Of a stretch of 64,000 nucleotides of DNA, positions 1-8,174 are shown in pieces. The stretch covers positions 44,865-108,864 of the forward strand of contig NZ_JAVDXN010000011.1 in the NCBI RefSeq assembly GCF_031457955.1, written 5' to 3'. Position numbers and translations under genes: made by a program. The stretch's first letter is position 1. Every line of letters starts with the position of its first letter. The stretch comes from Mixta sp031457955 (GTDB lineage: Bacteria; Pseudomonadota; Gammaproteobacteria; Enterobacterales; Enterobacteriaceae). The notes under the pieces are model-generated. The model was not told the origin of the DNA and did no database searches. It was given only the letters and a program-made list of their open reading frames with translations.

Positions 1-1177
1 TACCCGCAAAGCCTATGCTGTAGCGCCCGGAGCGGTTCATCGAATCCATCAGGCTCATCAGTGCTTCACTGCCGGCACGCGGCGCCTCATCATCAAACAG
101 GTTCAGCTGCGCCACGCCGTTCGGCCGCAGCTCGCTGAGCATGATGCCGGCTTTCGCATAGCGATAGCCCGGGCGCCAGATAGCGTCCAGGGACTTCACC
201 GCTGCCTCAGTAATGTTTCGCGTGTCCTGCGTGCCGATGTGCAGCTTTACGAATGCCGTGTTGCTGTATCCGGCCTGGGTGGTGTCGAAGGGCGACGTAC
301 GGATGAAAACCGAGACGTGATGACAGAACTGGCGGTCCTCACGCAGCTTTTCCGCTACGCGCTCGGCATAAGCGCAAATTGACTGACGCATCGCATCGTA
401 TTCCGTGATGCGCTCGCCAAAGCTGCGGCTGACCACTATCTGCTGCTTTGGTGGGGGTGCATCCTCCATCGGGATGCAGGATTCGCCATTGAGTTCACGT
501 ACCGTGCGCTCAAGCACCACGCCAAAGTTTTTACGGATAAGGGTAGGGGAGGTGCGCGCCAGATCGAGCGCCGTTGTCACGCCAAGCAGCTGCAGGCGCT
601 TTTCAAGCCGGGAGCCCACGCCCCAGAGTTCCCTCACGGGCTGACGAGACAGTAGCTTTTCGGTCCGCCTCGGATTCCCCGGCGTGAGCGCCAGCACGCC
701 GCCGAACTGCGACCATTCCTTCCCGGCCCACTGCGCTGACTTTGCCAGTGTTTTCGTCGGGCCCAGCCCGACGCCGACCGTCAGCCCGGTGCAGGTTTTG
801 ACATGGTTGCGGATCATGCGACCAAAATCTTCATAGGGCATGGCCATCTCCATACCACGGCAGTCGCAAAAACCTTCGTCCACCGAGTAGACCTCCAGGC
901 GTGGCACAACCTCCTCGATACAGGACATGACCCGGGTACTCATTGAGTGGTAAAGCGCGTAATTGCTTGAAAAGAAATGTATTTTTTCGGGGAATTGCTG
1001 ATTTTTTATTTTAAACCACGGCTCGCCCATTTTCACGTACTTCTTCGCTTCCCTGCTGCGGGCAATCACGCAGCCGTCATTATTCGACAGGATGGCCACC
1101 GGTGCATTTTTCAGGTCAGGCCGGAAGACCTTCTCTGCACTGGCGTAAAAGCTGTTCACGTCAATTAAACCGAACAT
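1..1177 (-). CDS. umuC: UmuC-like Y-family DNA polymerase subunit (3' end beyond window)
   Basis: Catalytic subunit of a Pol V-type translesion polymerase. The minus-strand reading frame opens with MFGLIDVNSFYASAEKVF, the Y-family palm with the metal-binding Asp, and continues with SNNDGCVIARS, then YSVDEGF with the catalytic acidic pair, and LTVGVGLGPTKTLAK in the thumb region. About 392 codons are present against roughly 420 in the family, so only the C-terminal tail is missing at the left window edge. The start lies one base past the umuD stop, so the two genes form an operon under the LexA box upstream of umuD. It is transcribed opposite to most leading-region genes. Function is known for the family; activity here is inferred. 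Confidence 0.93.
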   Translation of the reverse strand, partial: MFGLIDVNSFYASAEKVFRPDLKNAPVAILSNNDGCVIARSREAKKYVKMGEPWFKIKNQQFPEKIHFFSSNYALYHSMSTRVMSCIEEVVPRLEVYSVDEGFCDCRGMEMAMPYEDFGRMIRNHVKTCTGLTVGVGLGPTKTLAKSAQWAGKEWSQFGGVLALTPGNPRRTEKLLSRQPVRELWGVGSRLEKRLQLLGVTTALDLARTSPTLIRKNFGVVLERTVRELNGESCIPMEDAPPPKQQIVVSRSFGERITEYDAMRQSICAYAERVAEKLREDRQFCHHVSVFIRTSPFDTTQAGYSNTAFVKLHIGTQDTRNITEAAVKSLDAIWRPGYRYAKAGIMLSELRPNGVAQLNLFDDEAPRAGSEALMSLMDSMNRSGRYSIGFAG

Positions 1178-1178
1178 G

Positions 1179-1619
1179 TCAGTTTCTCCTGCGCGCGGTA
1201 TGAACGAAATGCACAACGACGCCGAAGATTTCCAGCGTATCCGGATCAGGAATGATAACGGGGTAGGCAGGGTTCATGGGCTGGAGTACGGGACCCTTCG
1301 GGGAAAGCAGCAGCCGCTTTACCGTGAATTCGCCGTAAAGCTCCGCGATGACAATGTCGCCGTGCTCTGGTCTGAGGGAACGATCGACAATAAGCAGGTC
1401 GCCGTCATAAAGGCCGATGTCCTGCATGCTGTTGCCCTGCGCGCGCAGGAAGAAGGTGCTTGCCCGGTGGGCTATAAGATATTCGTTCAGATCGAGTTCC
1501 TGTTCCGCATAGTCCTGGCAGGCAGAGGGAAACCCGCAGGGTACACGTTCCAGGAAAAGAGGCCTGAAGCTGGGCGGCGGATTGTCCGCCGGGTGCATCA
1601 ACTTAAAGGCGTTAAACAT
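1179..1619 (-). CDS. umuD: UmuD-like SOS mutagenesis protein
   Basis: Peptidase-S24 type accessory protein that self-cleaves on RecA-ssDNA to UmuD' and joins UmuC in Pol V. The 146-aa protein shows the Cys28-Gly29 cleavage site (RVPCGFPS), the nucleophile Ser64 in QGNSM and the general base Lys101 in FTVKR, each shifted by four residues relative to chromosomal E. coli UmuD. A good ribosome site (AGGGA) precedes the ATG. The stop is one base before the umuC start. A LexA box about 25 bp upstream implies SOS control. Plasmid-borne umuDC (mucAB/samAB-like) is common in leading regions. Confidence 0.93.
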   Translation of the reverse strand: MFNAFKLMHPADNPPPSFRPLFLERVPCGFPSACQDYAEQELDLNEYLIAHRASTFFLRAQGNSMQDIGLYDGDLLIVDRSLRPEHGDIVIAELYGEFTVKRLLLSPKGPVLQPMNPAYPVIIPDPDTLEIFGVVVHFVHTARRRN

Positions 1620-1641
1620 AGCAAAAGTCCCTGTTAAAACG

Positions 1642-1657
1642 CTGTATGTATTTACAG
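1642..1657 (-). promoter_or_regulatory. LexA (SOS) box upstream of umuDC
   Basis: CTGTATGTATTTACAG matches the LexA consensus CTGT-N8-ACAG exactly at both half sites. It lies 23 bp upstream of the umuD start, where an overlapping promoter would be repressed until SOS induction. Confidence 0.9.
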
Positions 1658-1860
1658 TAGTATTAACTGGCTTTCAGGGCTGTGCAAGACACAGTGAATC
1701 ACACCTGCATGGCAAAAAAAGAAGATCATTGATTTATAAAGTTTTACAGCGAAACGGCAGGTTATTTATTGACCAGCGCTTTTCAGGCGTCAGTGGGCAG
1801 GGGCTGCAGCTGTTTATCCACAGCTTTATGCGCCGGATGTGCAGCGTAGATGTGGATAAG

Positions 1861-1974
1861 GGCCCCCTCCGGCTCCCCTGTCGGGTCGTCAGCCCCACTC
1901 GGCTAACCGGCAGAGCCGGTAAGCTTCGCCGGACCGCCGGGGACGCGTTCCGGGCCTGTCGGCTGGGGTCTGAG
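1861..1974 (+). repeat. Leading-region repeat copy A, Frpo-like candidate (upstream of ssb)
   Basis: GC-rich element beginning GGCCCCCTCCGGCTCC, with a perfect hairpin ACCGGC-AGA-GCCGGT at 1906-1920 and ending in CGGGCCTG..GGCTGGGGTCTGA. It is strongly similar to copies at 7709-7832 and 10466-10590. In F, comparable repeats fold on transferred single-stranded DNA into promoters (Frpo/ssi). The bottom strand is the inferred transferred strand here, so transcription from such a fold would run rightward into ssb. The function is inferred from position and folding. No gene is seen between 1660 and 2684. Confidence 0.7.
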
Positions 1975-2200
1975 GGCCGAAAGCAGAAATCGTGCTGGCG
2001 CTCCTCTGAAAACGCCGGCGCAGGGTTTTTAAGCGAAACCCGTTATGTATGATCACTGTTAGTTTTCAGGGAGCTGTCGCATAGGGAATTTGTTCTGAAA
2101 CTCTGTCACCCCGCTTTTCTCATTTCCGTCTGCCAGCATCCGCGGCGCGTACGCAGGCACGGTGACGGCTGAACAGCAGCCGGCCAAAACCGCAGAAAAA

Positions 2201-2233
2201 ACACAGACCAAAACACAGACCAAAACACAGACA
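2201..2233 (+). repeat. 12-bp tandem repeat (about 2.7 copies)
   Basis: The unit ACACAGACCAAA recurs head to tail in the untranslated stretch between repeat copy A and ssb. No coding function is evident. It may be a variable spacer. Confidence 0.6.
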
Positions 2234-2684
2234 CGGCAGGGCAAAGCAGGGGCTGCAGCCAGCCCCAGGGCTGGCGCGAACCGCGACGGCCAGAGTCCGC
2301 CGTCGCTCTGAGGCGCAACGCCGTTTCGCTGCCGCTCAGCCGCCGTTGCTGCTGCATCGTGCTGTGCTTTTCCGACGCCGTTCACCGGTTTAAGTCCTTT
2401 CGCCGGGGCTGAGACAAGCACAGGCGCCGTGGTCGTCCAGGGTGAAATGAACGCCGTGAAAATTTTTTTCCGGCCACTTCGTTAGACCAGAAATAAATTT
2501 CCCCGTCGCCCCGGACGCCTGCCGTCACCCGCGCTGGTTTACGCCCTCGCGGCGAAGGATCTCAAACGGGTGAAGTGAATACCGGAGGAAAAAACCAGCC
2601 GATTTCCACAAAACGTCAACACCGCGGCTCCCGAAACTCAACGGGTGACGTGGTTAAAAAACCAATTACATGAGGAGAAATGTT

Positions 2685-3215
2685 ATGGCTTCACGGGGCG
2701 TCAATAAGGTCATTCTGGTCGGCAATCTGGGGCAGGACCCCGAGGTGCGCTACATGCCAAACGGCGGTGCGGTCGCGAACATCACGCTGGCCACCTCTGA
2801 ATCCTGGCGCGACAAGCAGACCGGGGAAACCAGAGAAAAAACGGAATGGCATCGCGTGGTGCTGTTCGGAAAGCTGGCTGAAGTGGCCGGTGAGTTTCTG
2901 CGTAAAGGCGCTCAGGTGTACATCGAAGGCGCACTGCAGACACGGAAATGGCAGGACCAGAGTGGGCAGGACCGCTACACCACGGAAGTGGTGGTGAACG
3001 TCGGGGGCACCATGCAGATGCTGGGCGGGCGCGGCGGCGGCGAACAGACCGGACAGCAGTTCAGCGGCCAGCCTCAGCAGCCGCCGGCAGCGTCAGGTAA
3101 TGGTGGCAAAGGGAACCGGGGCGGACGCGGTGCGGCACAGCCGCAGCCTGACCCCCAGGCACCGCCGCAGGGCAACCACCCGCCGGCAGATTTTGACGAT
3201 GACATCCCGTTCTAG
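2685..3215 (+). CDS. ssb: Single-stranded DNA-binding protein, plasmid type
   Basis: Coats incoming single-stranded DNA in the recipient and can supplement chromosomal SSB. The 176-aa product begins MASRGVNKVILVGNLGQDPE, the canonical OB-fold start, followed by WHRVVLFGKLAE and a Gly/Gln/Pro-rich linker. It ends in the acidic tip DFDDDIPF that binds SSB partner proteins. I chose the ATG at 2685 (GAGGAG ribosome site 8 bp upstream) over an in-frame upstream codon at 2670, because it matches the family N-terminus. It heads a plus-strand series with the DUF905 gene, psiB and the psiA-position gene, the classic F leading-region order, downstream of Frpo-like copy A. Confidence 0.97.
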   Translation: MASRGVNKVILVGNLGQDPEVRYMPNGGAVANITLATSESWRDKQTGETREKTEWHRVVLFGKLAEVAGEFLRKGAQVYIEGALQTRKWQDQSGQDRYTTEVVVNVGGTMQMLGGRGGGEQTGQQFSGQPQQPPAASGNGGKGNRGGRGAAQPQPDPQAPPQGNHPPADFDDDIPF

Positions 3216-3274
3216 AGTTGGCCGCAGCGCCGCTGACCTGCGGCTGCAGGGCAGGCGCACTACCGGAGAATACC

Positions 3275-3505
3275 ATGACCAGTCACACACCATTACTTCC
3301 CAACGGACCCTTTACCCGGGAGCAGGCAGAGGCCGTTGCCCGCACATACAACAACGTCACGATTGAAGACGATCAGGGCACGCACTTTCGTCTGGTCGTA
3401 CGCAGCAGAGGGGGAAATATGCTCTGGCAGGCATTCAATGTTGAGCCGGAGGCCGGGTTCTGGCTCGGACTTTATATCGAGCTGAACGGCACAAAAGCGC
3501 ATTAA
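3275..3505 (+). CDS. DUF905 family small protein
   Basis: A 76-aa protein with the sequence style of the DUF905 family (LPNGPFTREQAEAVA, then NVTIEDDQGTHFRLVVR and a C-terminal aromatic-rich stretch). Family members occur next to ssb and psiB on F-like plasmids and in chromosomal islands; their biochemical role is not established. The ATG at 3275 was chosen because a GGAG ribosome site precedes it and the family N-terminus begins there; an upstream in-frame codon at 3218 lies too close to the ssb stop. It lies 59 bp after ssb and is probably co-transcribed. Confidence 0.8.
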   Translation: MTSHTPLLPNGPFTREQAEAVARTYNNVTIEDDQGTHFRLVVRSRGGNMLWQAFNVEPEAGFWLGLYIELNGTKAH

Positions 3506-3570
3506 GAAGGTGCCCTGCCGGAGTTGCACCTCCGCAGGGCCGGACAATCATCATCTGTGAGGAATCAGGT

Positions 3571-4113
3571 ATGTCAGCTATCCAGTCTAAAGAAAAAATC
3601 CGTAACGGCAAGACCCCCGCGTACTACGGCCGCAGGTCGGTCGGTTTCCGCAGCTGCAGCGGCAGTGAGATGACGCGCGATGAGAGCGTGACGCTGCAAC
3701 GGCTGTACGCCTTTTCGCCGGGCGATTTTGATGCCTACAGCGCACGCGGCGAGGAGTTCCGCCGCCGGCTGTGCGGCGCCGTGCTCCATGCCTTACCGCT
3801 CAGTGACTGCTGGCTCACTGACTGCGAGTGCCGGGAGGAGTGGGGCGGGGTGTTCCCGGTTCACCTGCGCCTGACGCACCGGAAAAACCGTCACGTCACG
3901 CTCGATATCCTGAGCCCGGGCAACGAGTCTCCGTTCTGGCACGGGCTTATCTGGATAAATCCCGATCACACCGGGCTGTACGTACTGAACACCGAACGGT
4001 TTGAGCCGGAAACCATCGGCCGGCTGCTGATGCGCATAGAGGAAATGGTGTCAGCGGGTATCACGCCGGCGGAAATCGTGGCGGTGCTGGGCAGAAAAGG
4101 GGGATGCGTATGA
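3571..4113 (+). CDS. psiB: PsiB-like inhibitor of SOS induction
   Basis: PsiB binds RecA and blocks SOS induction while single-stranded plasmid DNA enters the recipient. The region from Met34 (base 3670) to the end, about 147 aa, matches PsiB in length and style: an acidic N-terminal half, EEWGGVFPVHLRLTH, SPGNESPFWHGL and a C-terminus PAEIVAVLGRKGG. The ATG at 3571 has the better ribosome site (GAGGAAT), giving a 33-residue N-terminal extension not seen in F PsiB (144 aa). Either start is possible. The stop overlaps the next start by ATGA, indicating translational coupling. It sits between ssb and the psiA position as on F. Confidence 0.85.
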   Translation: MSAIQSKEKIRNGKTPAYYGRRSVGFRSCSGSEMTRDESVTLQRLYAFSPGDFDAYSARGEEFRRRLCGAVLHALPLSDCWLTDCECREEWGGVFPVHLRLTHRKNRHVTLDILSPGNESPFWHGLIWINPDHTGLYVLNTERFEPETIGRLLMRIEEMVSAGITPAEIVAVLGRKGGCV

Positions 4114-4514
4114 GTACAGTAATGATGACGCCATTAATGGTTCCACCTGTTTACCCGCAGACGCAAAAACGTTGTCATCTGTACGACGTGGCGCGATGTT
4201 CTGTACATACGTTCGCGCCGGTTGTGAATTCAGGTAAAGCTGATAACGGTGATGTCAGCCCCGCGCCGACGCTCCCGGCGCCAGGTCTGTCTGACACAGC
4301 CCTGCGGCCCGGAGAAGCGACGCCCGGGCGTTCTGCGCAGGCCATGCTGCGTCAGGCAGAGGCGCAGGAGAGGCTAATCTGCGAGGCAGAAACGGCGCTG
4401 GCCAGACAGACAGTCAGCACATACCGGAGATGGTTTTCATGCTGGCGCCGCCGTGGCGTACGGGTTAACGATCTGCTTGATATGACGTGGGTCTGGCACC
4501 AGCGCGCATGGTGA
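4110..4514 (+). CDS. PsiA-position protein (possible divergent or short PsiA)
   Basis: A 134-aa product coupled to psiB by a 4-base ATGA overlap, the place psiA occupies on F-like plasmids. The C-terminal third is basic and aromatic (TVSTYRRWFSCWRRRGVRV, then DLLDMTWVWHQRAW), preceded by a helical stretch rich in Ala, Glu and Arg. F PsiA is about 239 aa, so this would be a short or divergent form. I do not recognise a catalytic motif, and the identity rests mainly on position. An in-frame ATG at 4104 is a less likely start than the overlapping one. Confidence 0.6.
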   Translation: MSTVMMTPLMVPPVYPQTQKRCHLYDVARCSVHTFAPVVNSGKADNGDVSPAPTLPAPGLSDTALRPGEATPGRSAQAMLRQAEAQERLICEAETALARQTVSTYRRWFSCWRRRGVRVNDLLDMTWVWHQRAW

Positions 4515-4799
4515 TGCTGCTTTTTAAATAGCAATTACGGTGATGTGACGTCAGGAATGATCTTACGGTCAGCCGACACGACGTCACATCATTTTAGCTT
4601 TGCTGCGACATTCATAACTTCTGCTGAGCTAACCGCTCAGCAGATTGCTGATAATACAGTGAAAATATCCAGTATTCCCCTGAAGAACGGTAAACCTGCG
4701 GATGAACACACGCATGAGGATCAATCAGGTAGTTGATTACCCATATTAAAGATTTCCTGCCGATGGTCGATGAACAGTGTTTTGATTCTGAGGGAAATT

Positions 4800-5372
4800 A
4801 TGAAAAATAAAGCATTGCTTACCCTGGTATTACTGTCAGGCTTGCTAATGAGTGGATGTTCAAAGCACTCTACCGACATGTTTTTTAAATATGCGACCTT
4901 CACGTTCTTCGATACGTACAAAACAGAGGTACTTTACTGGCAATTCAAGGACGGCGCCAGGGTCACGGATAAATGGAATCCCTCCCATTTTCCTATGCAA
5001 GTAGCTGATGATAAAAGCTATGTTCGATTCTGGATCGATATGGGAGGGAGCTATGTTGGGCTGCCTACCATTAATACCGATAACATTGAAAAGGATACTA
5101 TACCCTTCAGGGATTTTCTTGACTGGGCGGCGCAACCGTTTGAAAAAAGAGAAAAAACGAAACGATCCCTTTCAGAAAGCAAACGATATGCTGAACTGGG
5201 TTTTCGGGTTGAGAATGAGACTGGTACAAATACCCCTTTGCTGATTGTTACACGGAAAACAGGATATTTCGTTTCTGATTTAGTAATAGCGATGCGGCCC
5301 GTTGATATTTATTACGTAATAGCATGGGCTAATAAAGTGAAGGAAGCAAAAGATAAGGGAACAGAACTGTAA
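4800..5372 (+). CDS. Predicted lipoprotein, unknown function
   Basis: A 190-aa protein with a lipoprotein signal peptide (basic MKNK, hydrophobic core, lipobox LMSGC), so probably anchored in a cell membrane after lipidation at Cys. The mature part is hydrophilic with several aromatic residues; I recognise no family. The ATG at 4800 has a GAGGG ribosome site 5 bp upstream and opens the signal peptide directly, whereas the in-frame codon at 4770 would bury it. The gene begins a stretch of lower GC content (to about 7.4 kb) that interrupts the usual leading-region order. The 285 bp before it hold nothing I can support. Confidence 0.75.
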   Translation: MKNKALLTLVLLSGLLMSGCSKHSTDMFFKYATFTFFDTYKTEVLYWQFKDGARVTDKWNPSHFPMQVADDKSYVRFWIDMGGSYVGLPTINTDNIEKDTIPFRDFLDWAAQPFEKREKTKRSLSESKRYAELGFRVENETGTNTPLLIVTRKTGYFVSDLVIAMRPVDIYYVIAWANKVKEAKDKGTEL

Positions 5373-5383
5373 TAGTAGTTCCT

Positions 5384-5459
5384 GAGGCCTGTAGCCCGTA
5401 AAGCTGATACGGGCGTAACAATGTTATTGCCACCCGTCATTTGTCCGGGCTACAGCCTC
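5384..5459. repeat. Inverted-repeat element, possible terminator or MITE-like unit
   Basis: Left arm GAGGCCTGTAGCCCG (5384-5398) and right arm CGGGCTACAGCCTC (5446-5459) are near-perfect inverted repeats, with a smaller nested ACGGG..CCCGT hairpin inside. It lies 12 bp past the lipoprotein stop. It could act as a transcription terminator for both flanking genes or be a small mobile repeat. Confidence 0.6.
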
Positions 5460-5580
5460 AATAAGGGAGCCAGTTTTAATTCTGACCAATTTTAATTTAT
5501 TTTTCACGGCTGTAAAATCATCCTTTCACCAAATCGATGGAAAGTGGCGTAAAAATCATCTGGCGGCGATCTAATATCTG

Positions 5581-5841
5581 TTAATCCCCTGAGCCATCAA
5601 GAGTCCACGCTTTGGGCTTGTTATGCGTAATGTTGCTGCCAGCACGAACAGAAGCATCAATGGCGTTCCGGCAGTCTTGTGTGCCGCGCGGATCGGATGC
5701 TTTCTTACATTCTTCAACTTTTGTATTGCGCTCCTTATCATGCGCCTTGTACCACTCAAGGCTCTGCGCGCCTGTGTCGCAGCCGGTGAGCATTGTTGTA
5801 GTGGTCATAAGACCCAGTAAAAGTAGTCCTGTTTTCATCAT
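5581..5841 (-). CDS. EexN-family lipoprotein (candidate entry-exclusion protein)
   Basis: An 86-aa lipoprotein: signal peptide with lipobox MLTGC, then a short mature part with the EexN-like pattern of an aromatic pair followed by His (EWYKAHDKERN), KVEECKK and DCRNAIDASVRA. Family members act at the cell surface to exclude redundant conjugative transfer in IncN, IncP and related systems. It is on the minus strand, convergent with the preceding lipoprotein gene. An EexN-like protein in an F-type plasmid is unusual because F uses TraS/TraT for exclusion; a TraS-like gene is present at 33.7 kb. Identity is by pattern only. Confidence 0.7.
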   Translation of the reverse strand: MMKTGLLLLGLMTTTTMLTGCDTGAQSLEWYKAHDKERNTKVEECKKASDPRGTQDCRNAIDASVRAGSNITHNKPKAWTLDGSGD

Positions 5842-5847
5842 CTTGCC

Positions 5848-5902
5848 CTTTTTTAAATGGCTTGCGGCAGCAATTATAACCGGGTAAACCGCTGTGCGGC
5901 AG
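5848..5902 (+). repeat. Direct repeat, left copy (with 7487-7543)
   Basis: A stretch of about 50 bp containing TTGCGGCAG-AATTATAACCGGG and CGCTGTGCGGCA recurs almost unchanged at 7487-7543. The two copies flank the membrane-protein and lipoprotein genes at 6.0-7.4 kb. In one frame both encode a similar C-terminal peptide (W-L/V-AA-IITG-stop), so each may be the 3' remnant of the same former gene. Confidence 0.75.
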
Positions 5903-6020
5903 GGTTCAGTAGAATCAGAGTCTGAGAGGCAGGCCAGCTTTGATGAAAGCTAAGCGGGCGAACCTGTAAAACGGTGTAAACTGCATGATAAGAATACTCG
6001 CCTCATGAGCAGGGGGAGCA

Positions 6021-6665
6021 ATGCAAAAGGAAATATGGACATTACTGGGAGCTGCGACTGCGGTAGCAGTACCACTGATTTTTAATACAGCCAAAGAGTT
6101 TGTCTGGGAAACAAAAAAAAGGAAAAAAGAAGAGCGTTATATTATTATTCAGCTTATTTTTATTCTTGATAAGTATATTTCTGAATGTAATTTTCTTGCG
6201 TATAATGATGGTATATACAGTCAAGAATTAAAATTTATGTCAACGGATTATGATAAGCCAGATTTAAAGCTATCTGCGGTGAAAGGCGAGTTTAAATATC
6301 TCAGTACTGATATGCTGTATCGGTTGCACAGCATAGAATTTAAACATATTCAAGTCATCAACACACTTGCTAACCTTGATGATGATTATTATCAAGACCC
6401 GCCAGAGTTTCCGGGTTACTACGCAGAGAGGCAGGAGCTGTATGCGAAGCTTGGTCTTTACGTGATCGAGTTATCAGAAGATATTTGTCGGACGTTTAAA
6501 ATCAGGCATACCTCATGGGAAGGGGGAATTAATCCGGCAGAATCCATTAGAAATCGCCTGATAAAGATAAGATCATCGAGATCGAAAATAACGTTACGCC
6601 GTATGGAAAGTTACGCAAGCCATGTTGCGGCAAGGGCACGTAAATCAGCAACCGGGCGGGAATGA
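6021..6665 (+). CDS. Hypothetical protein with N-terminal membrane anchor
   Basis: A 214-aa protein starting MQKEIWTLLGAATAVAVPLIF, a single hydrophobic segment followed by a strongly basic patch (TKKRKKEER), which predicts an inner-membrane anchor with a cytoplasmic domain. The rest is hydrophilic, with an acidic middle (LDDDYYQDPPEF) and a basic C-terminus. AT-rich codon use differs from the GC-rich tra and leading genes, suggesting separate acquisition. A GGGGGAG ribosome site precedes the ATG. I recognise no family. Together with the next gene it lies between two 50-bp direct repeats. Confidence 0.7.
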   Translation: MQKEIWTLLGAATAVAVPLIFNTAKEFVWETKKRKKEERYIIIQLIFILDKYISECNFLAYNDGIYSQELKFMSTDYDKPDLKLSAVKGEFKYLSTDMLYRLHSIEFKHIQVINTLANLDDDYYQDPPEFPGYYAERQELYAKLGLYVIELSEDICRTFKIRHTSWEGGINPAESIRNRLIKIRSSRSKITLRRMESYASHVAARARKSATGRE

Positions 6666-6776
6666 TACGACAGGTGTTCCTCAGAACTGCGTGTTGCCTG
6701 ATAATAGATGACTTAGAGCTACCGTGAAGAGTTAAGCCCGCTGTTAGATATATCCTGCGTAGATACAAGGAACCTT

Positions 6777-7376
6777 ATGAAACGTATGATTTTAATTGCC
6801 GTCATTGGTGTCCACCTGGCCGGGTGCGCACCACACCCGCATATAATCCCTGCTGATGAGTTTGGCGATAGCTATAGCTCCGCCCGCGTTAATATTTATT
6901 CTGCTAAAACCCGTGGCGAAGCTTCGGCAAAGGCAGATGCTTATTGCATGAACATCGGGAAATATGCGGATTTTTCAGCCACTAATGATGAATCGGTTAA
7001 AACATTGGCTCCGGCACTATATGGCAAGGCGCTGTTTATGGGGGAAAGCTATGAGTCGGGATACGGGGCAACACGAAAAGACTATCGGGTATCGTTCACC
7101 TGTAACATAACCGAGGGGCATTACAGTCCCGATCCGGCAATTGTCGCCAGTATTAAGCAATATGATGAAGCCATAAGTGACCGCGCACGCGCCGCAGCTC
7201 AAGAACTGGGTGAACAACTTAATGCCCGTATTCGCGAAATGAAGCGCCATCCGACAAAAAACCTGCATTCCAGTACGGTGGATATGGGGGGATATACTCA
7301 AACCATCTCCCAGATCGGCGACAAGGTTTGCGTGGGTATCACCGGCAGTAGCTCATCCACAGTAGATTGTTATTAA
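6777..7376 (+). CDS. Predicted lipoprotein, unknown function
   Basis: A 199-aa protein with a short lipoprotein signal (MKRMILIAVIGVHLAGC, lipobox HLAGC). The mature part has paired cysteines (YCMN, FTCN, KVCVG, VDCY) that may form disulphides in the periplasm, and a central Ala/Arg/Glu helical stretch. An AAGGAA ribosome site precedes the ATG. No family recognised. It shares the low-GC segment and direct-repeat flanks with the preceding membrane-protein gene and may act with it at the envelope. Confidence 0.7.
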   Translation: MKRMILIAVIGVHLAGCAPHPHIIPADEFGDSYSSARVNIYSAKTRGEASAKADAYCMNIGKYADFSATNDESVKTLAPALYGKALFMGESYESGYGATRKDYRVSFTCNITEGHYSPDPAIVASIKQYDEAISDRARAAAQELGEQLNARIREMKRHPTKNLHSSTVDMGGYTQTISQIGDKVCVGITGSSSSTVDCY

Positions 7377-7486
7377 TCCTGCAACAACCCCGCTGTGACG
7401 GGCTAATTAAGGATGGAGCAATTGGCTTTACCGAAGCCCAGAAAAAAGACGACCTCCCTGGCGGCGGTTTATCGGGTTCCTAACAA

Positions 7487-7543
7487 CTTTTTTAGTGAAT
7501 GGGTTGCGGCAGAAATTATAACCGGGTAACTCGCTGTGCGGCA
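7487..7543 (+). repeat. Direct repeat, right copy (with 5848-5902)
   Basis: Near-identical to the left copy, including TTGCGGCAG, AATTATAACCGGGTAA and CGCTGTGCGGCA. A 38-codon reading frame at 7412-7528 runs into it, with a start (ALPKPRKKTTSLAAV) faintly like the beginning of REP-associated IS200-type transposases; I treat that as a remnant at most. Confidence 0.7.
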
Positions 7544-7572
7544 TGACACGACTTTATAGGGGGTTGCCCTTC

Positions 7573-7912
7573 GCCTGTGCTTTCTCCCTTCGGGGCGCTG
7601 CCTCACGATCTTCTCTCATTGCTTCCTGCTGCTGTTAATCCTTCTGCTGCGCTGCAGCTGTGTCGTCAGCTCTCTTTCCCTGAAGGTCAAAAACGCCAAC
7701 ATCCTGATGGCCCCCTCCGGCTCCCGGGTGCTGCCGGGTCGTCAGCCCTACTGCGCTAACCGGCAGAGCCGGTAAGCTCCGCCGAACCGCCGGAAGCGGC
7801 GTTTCGGGCCTGCCGGCTGGGGTCTGATGGCAACGGCCGGGTCAACCCCCGCAGCCGGCTGGCGCCGGCGCCTCTGCAGGCCACCGCTGCGCGGCCGCCT
7901 GTAAGGACCGGA
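7573..7912 (+). repeat. Leading-region repeat copy B, Frpo-like candidate (upstream of DUF3560 gene)
   Basis: Long repeat whose core at 7709-7832 matches copies A and C and contains the perfect hairpin ACCGGC-AGA-GCCGGT at 7759-7773. Flanks on both sides (TTCCTGCTGCTGTTAATCC before it and a TGTAAGGACCGG stretch after it) also match copy C. It lies about 260 bp upstream of the DUF3560 gene. A single-strand promoter role is inferred, as for copy A. No gene is seen between 7377 and 8174. Confidence 0.75.
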
Positions 7913-8174
7913 GCGGCGAAAAGCCGCCGTCCGGGGCTGTGCCCTGTTCATCTCCTGCCGTCCTGTTTTGTTCCCCTGAGCCCCTTCGCCGTGCAGAAAC
8001 CTGGCACCCGGGCGTCTTCACGCAAGGGTCGCACGCTAAACGGCGGCACCCGGTCCCTGCGGGCTGCGGCTTTGCCGTTTCCCCCTGCGTTCAGCCTGAT
8101 GCCCGGTCGCCTGTTCTGCCCTCACGGCGAGGAACTCAGAGAAACATCACTTAACCCTGAACAGGAGAAACAAC

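Noticed and set aside
1176..1637. Long plus-strand reading frame opposite umuD
   Set aside because: It is the shadow of umuD, which has catalytic residues, ribosome site and LexA box on the minus strand.
4545..4736. A 63-codon frame between the psiA-position gene and the lipoprotein gene
   Set aside because: No ribosome site and no recognisable features; likely chance.
7577..8154. Several short reading frames in the GC-rich repeat region
   Set aside because: They lie inside repeat B and its flank, have no ribosome site, and the equivalents in copy C differ in frame; the conserved feature is the hairpin, not a peptide.
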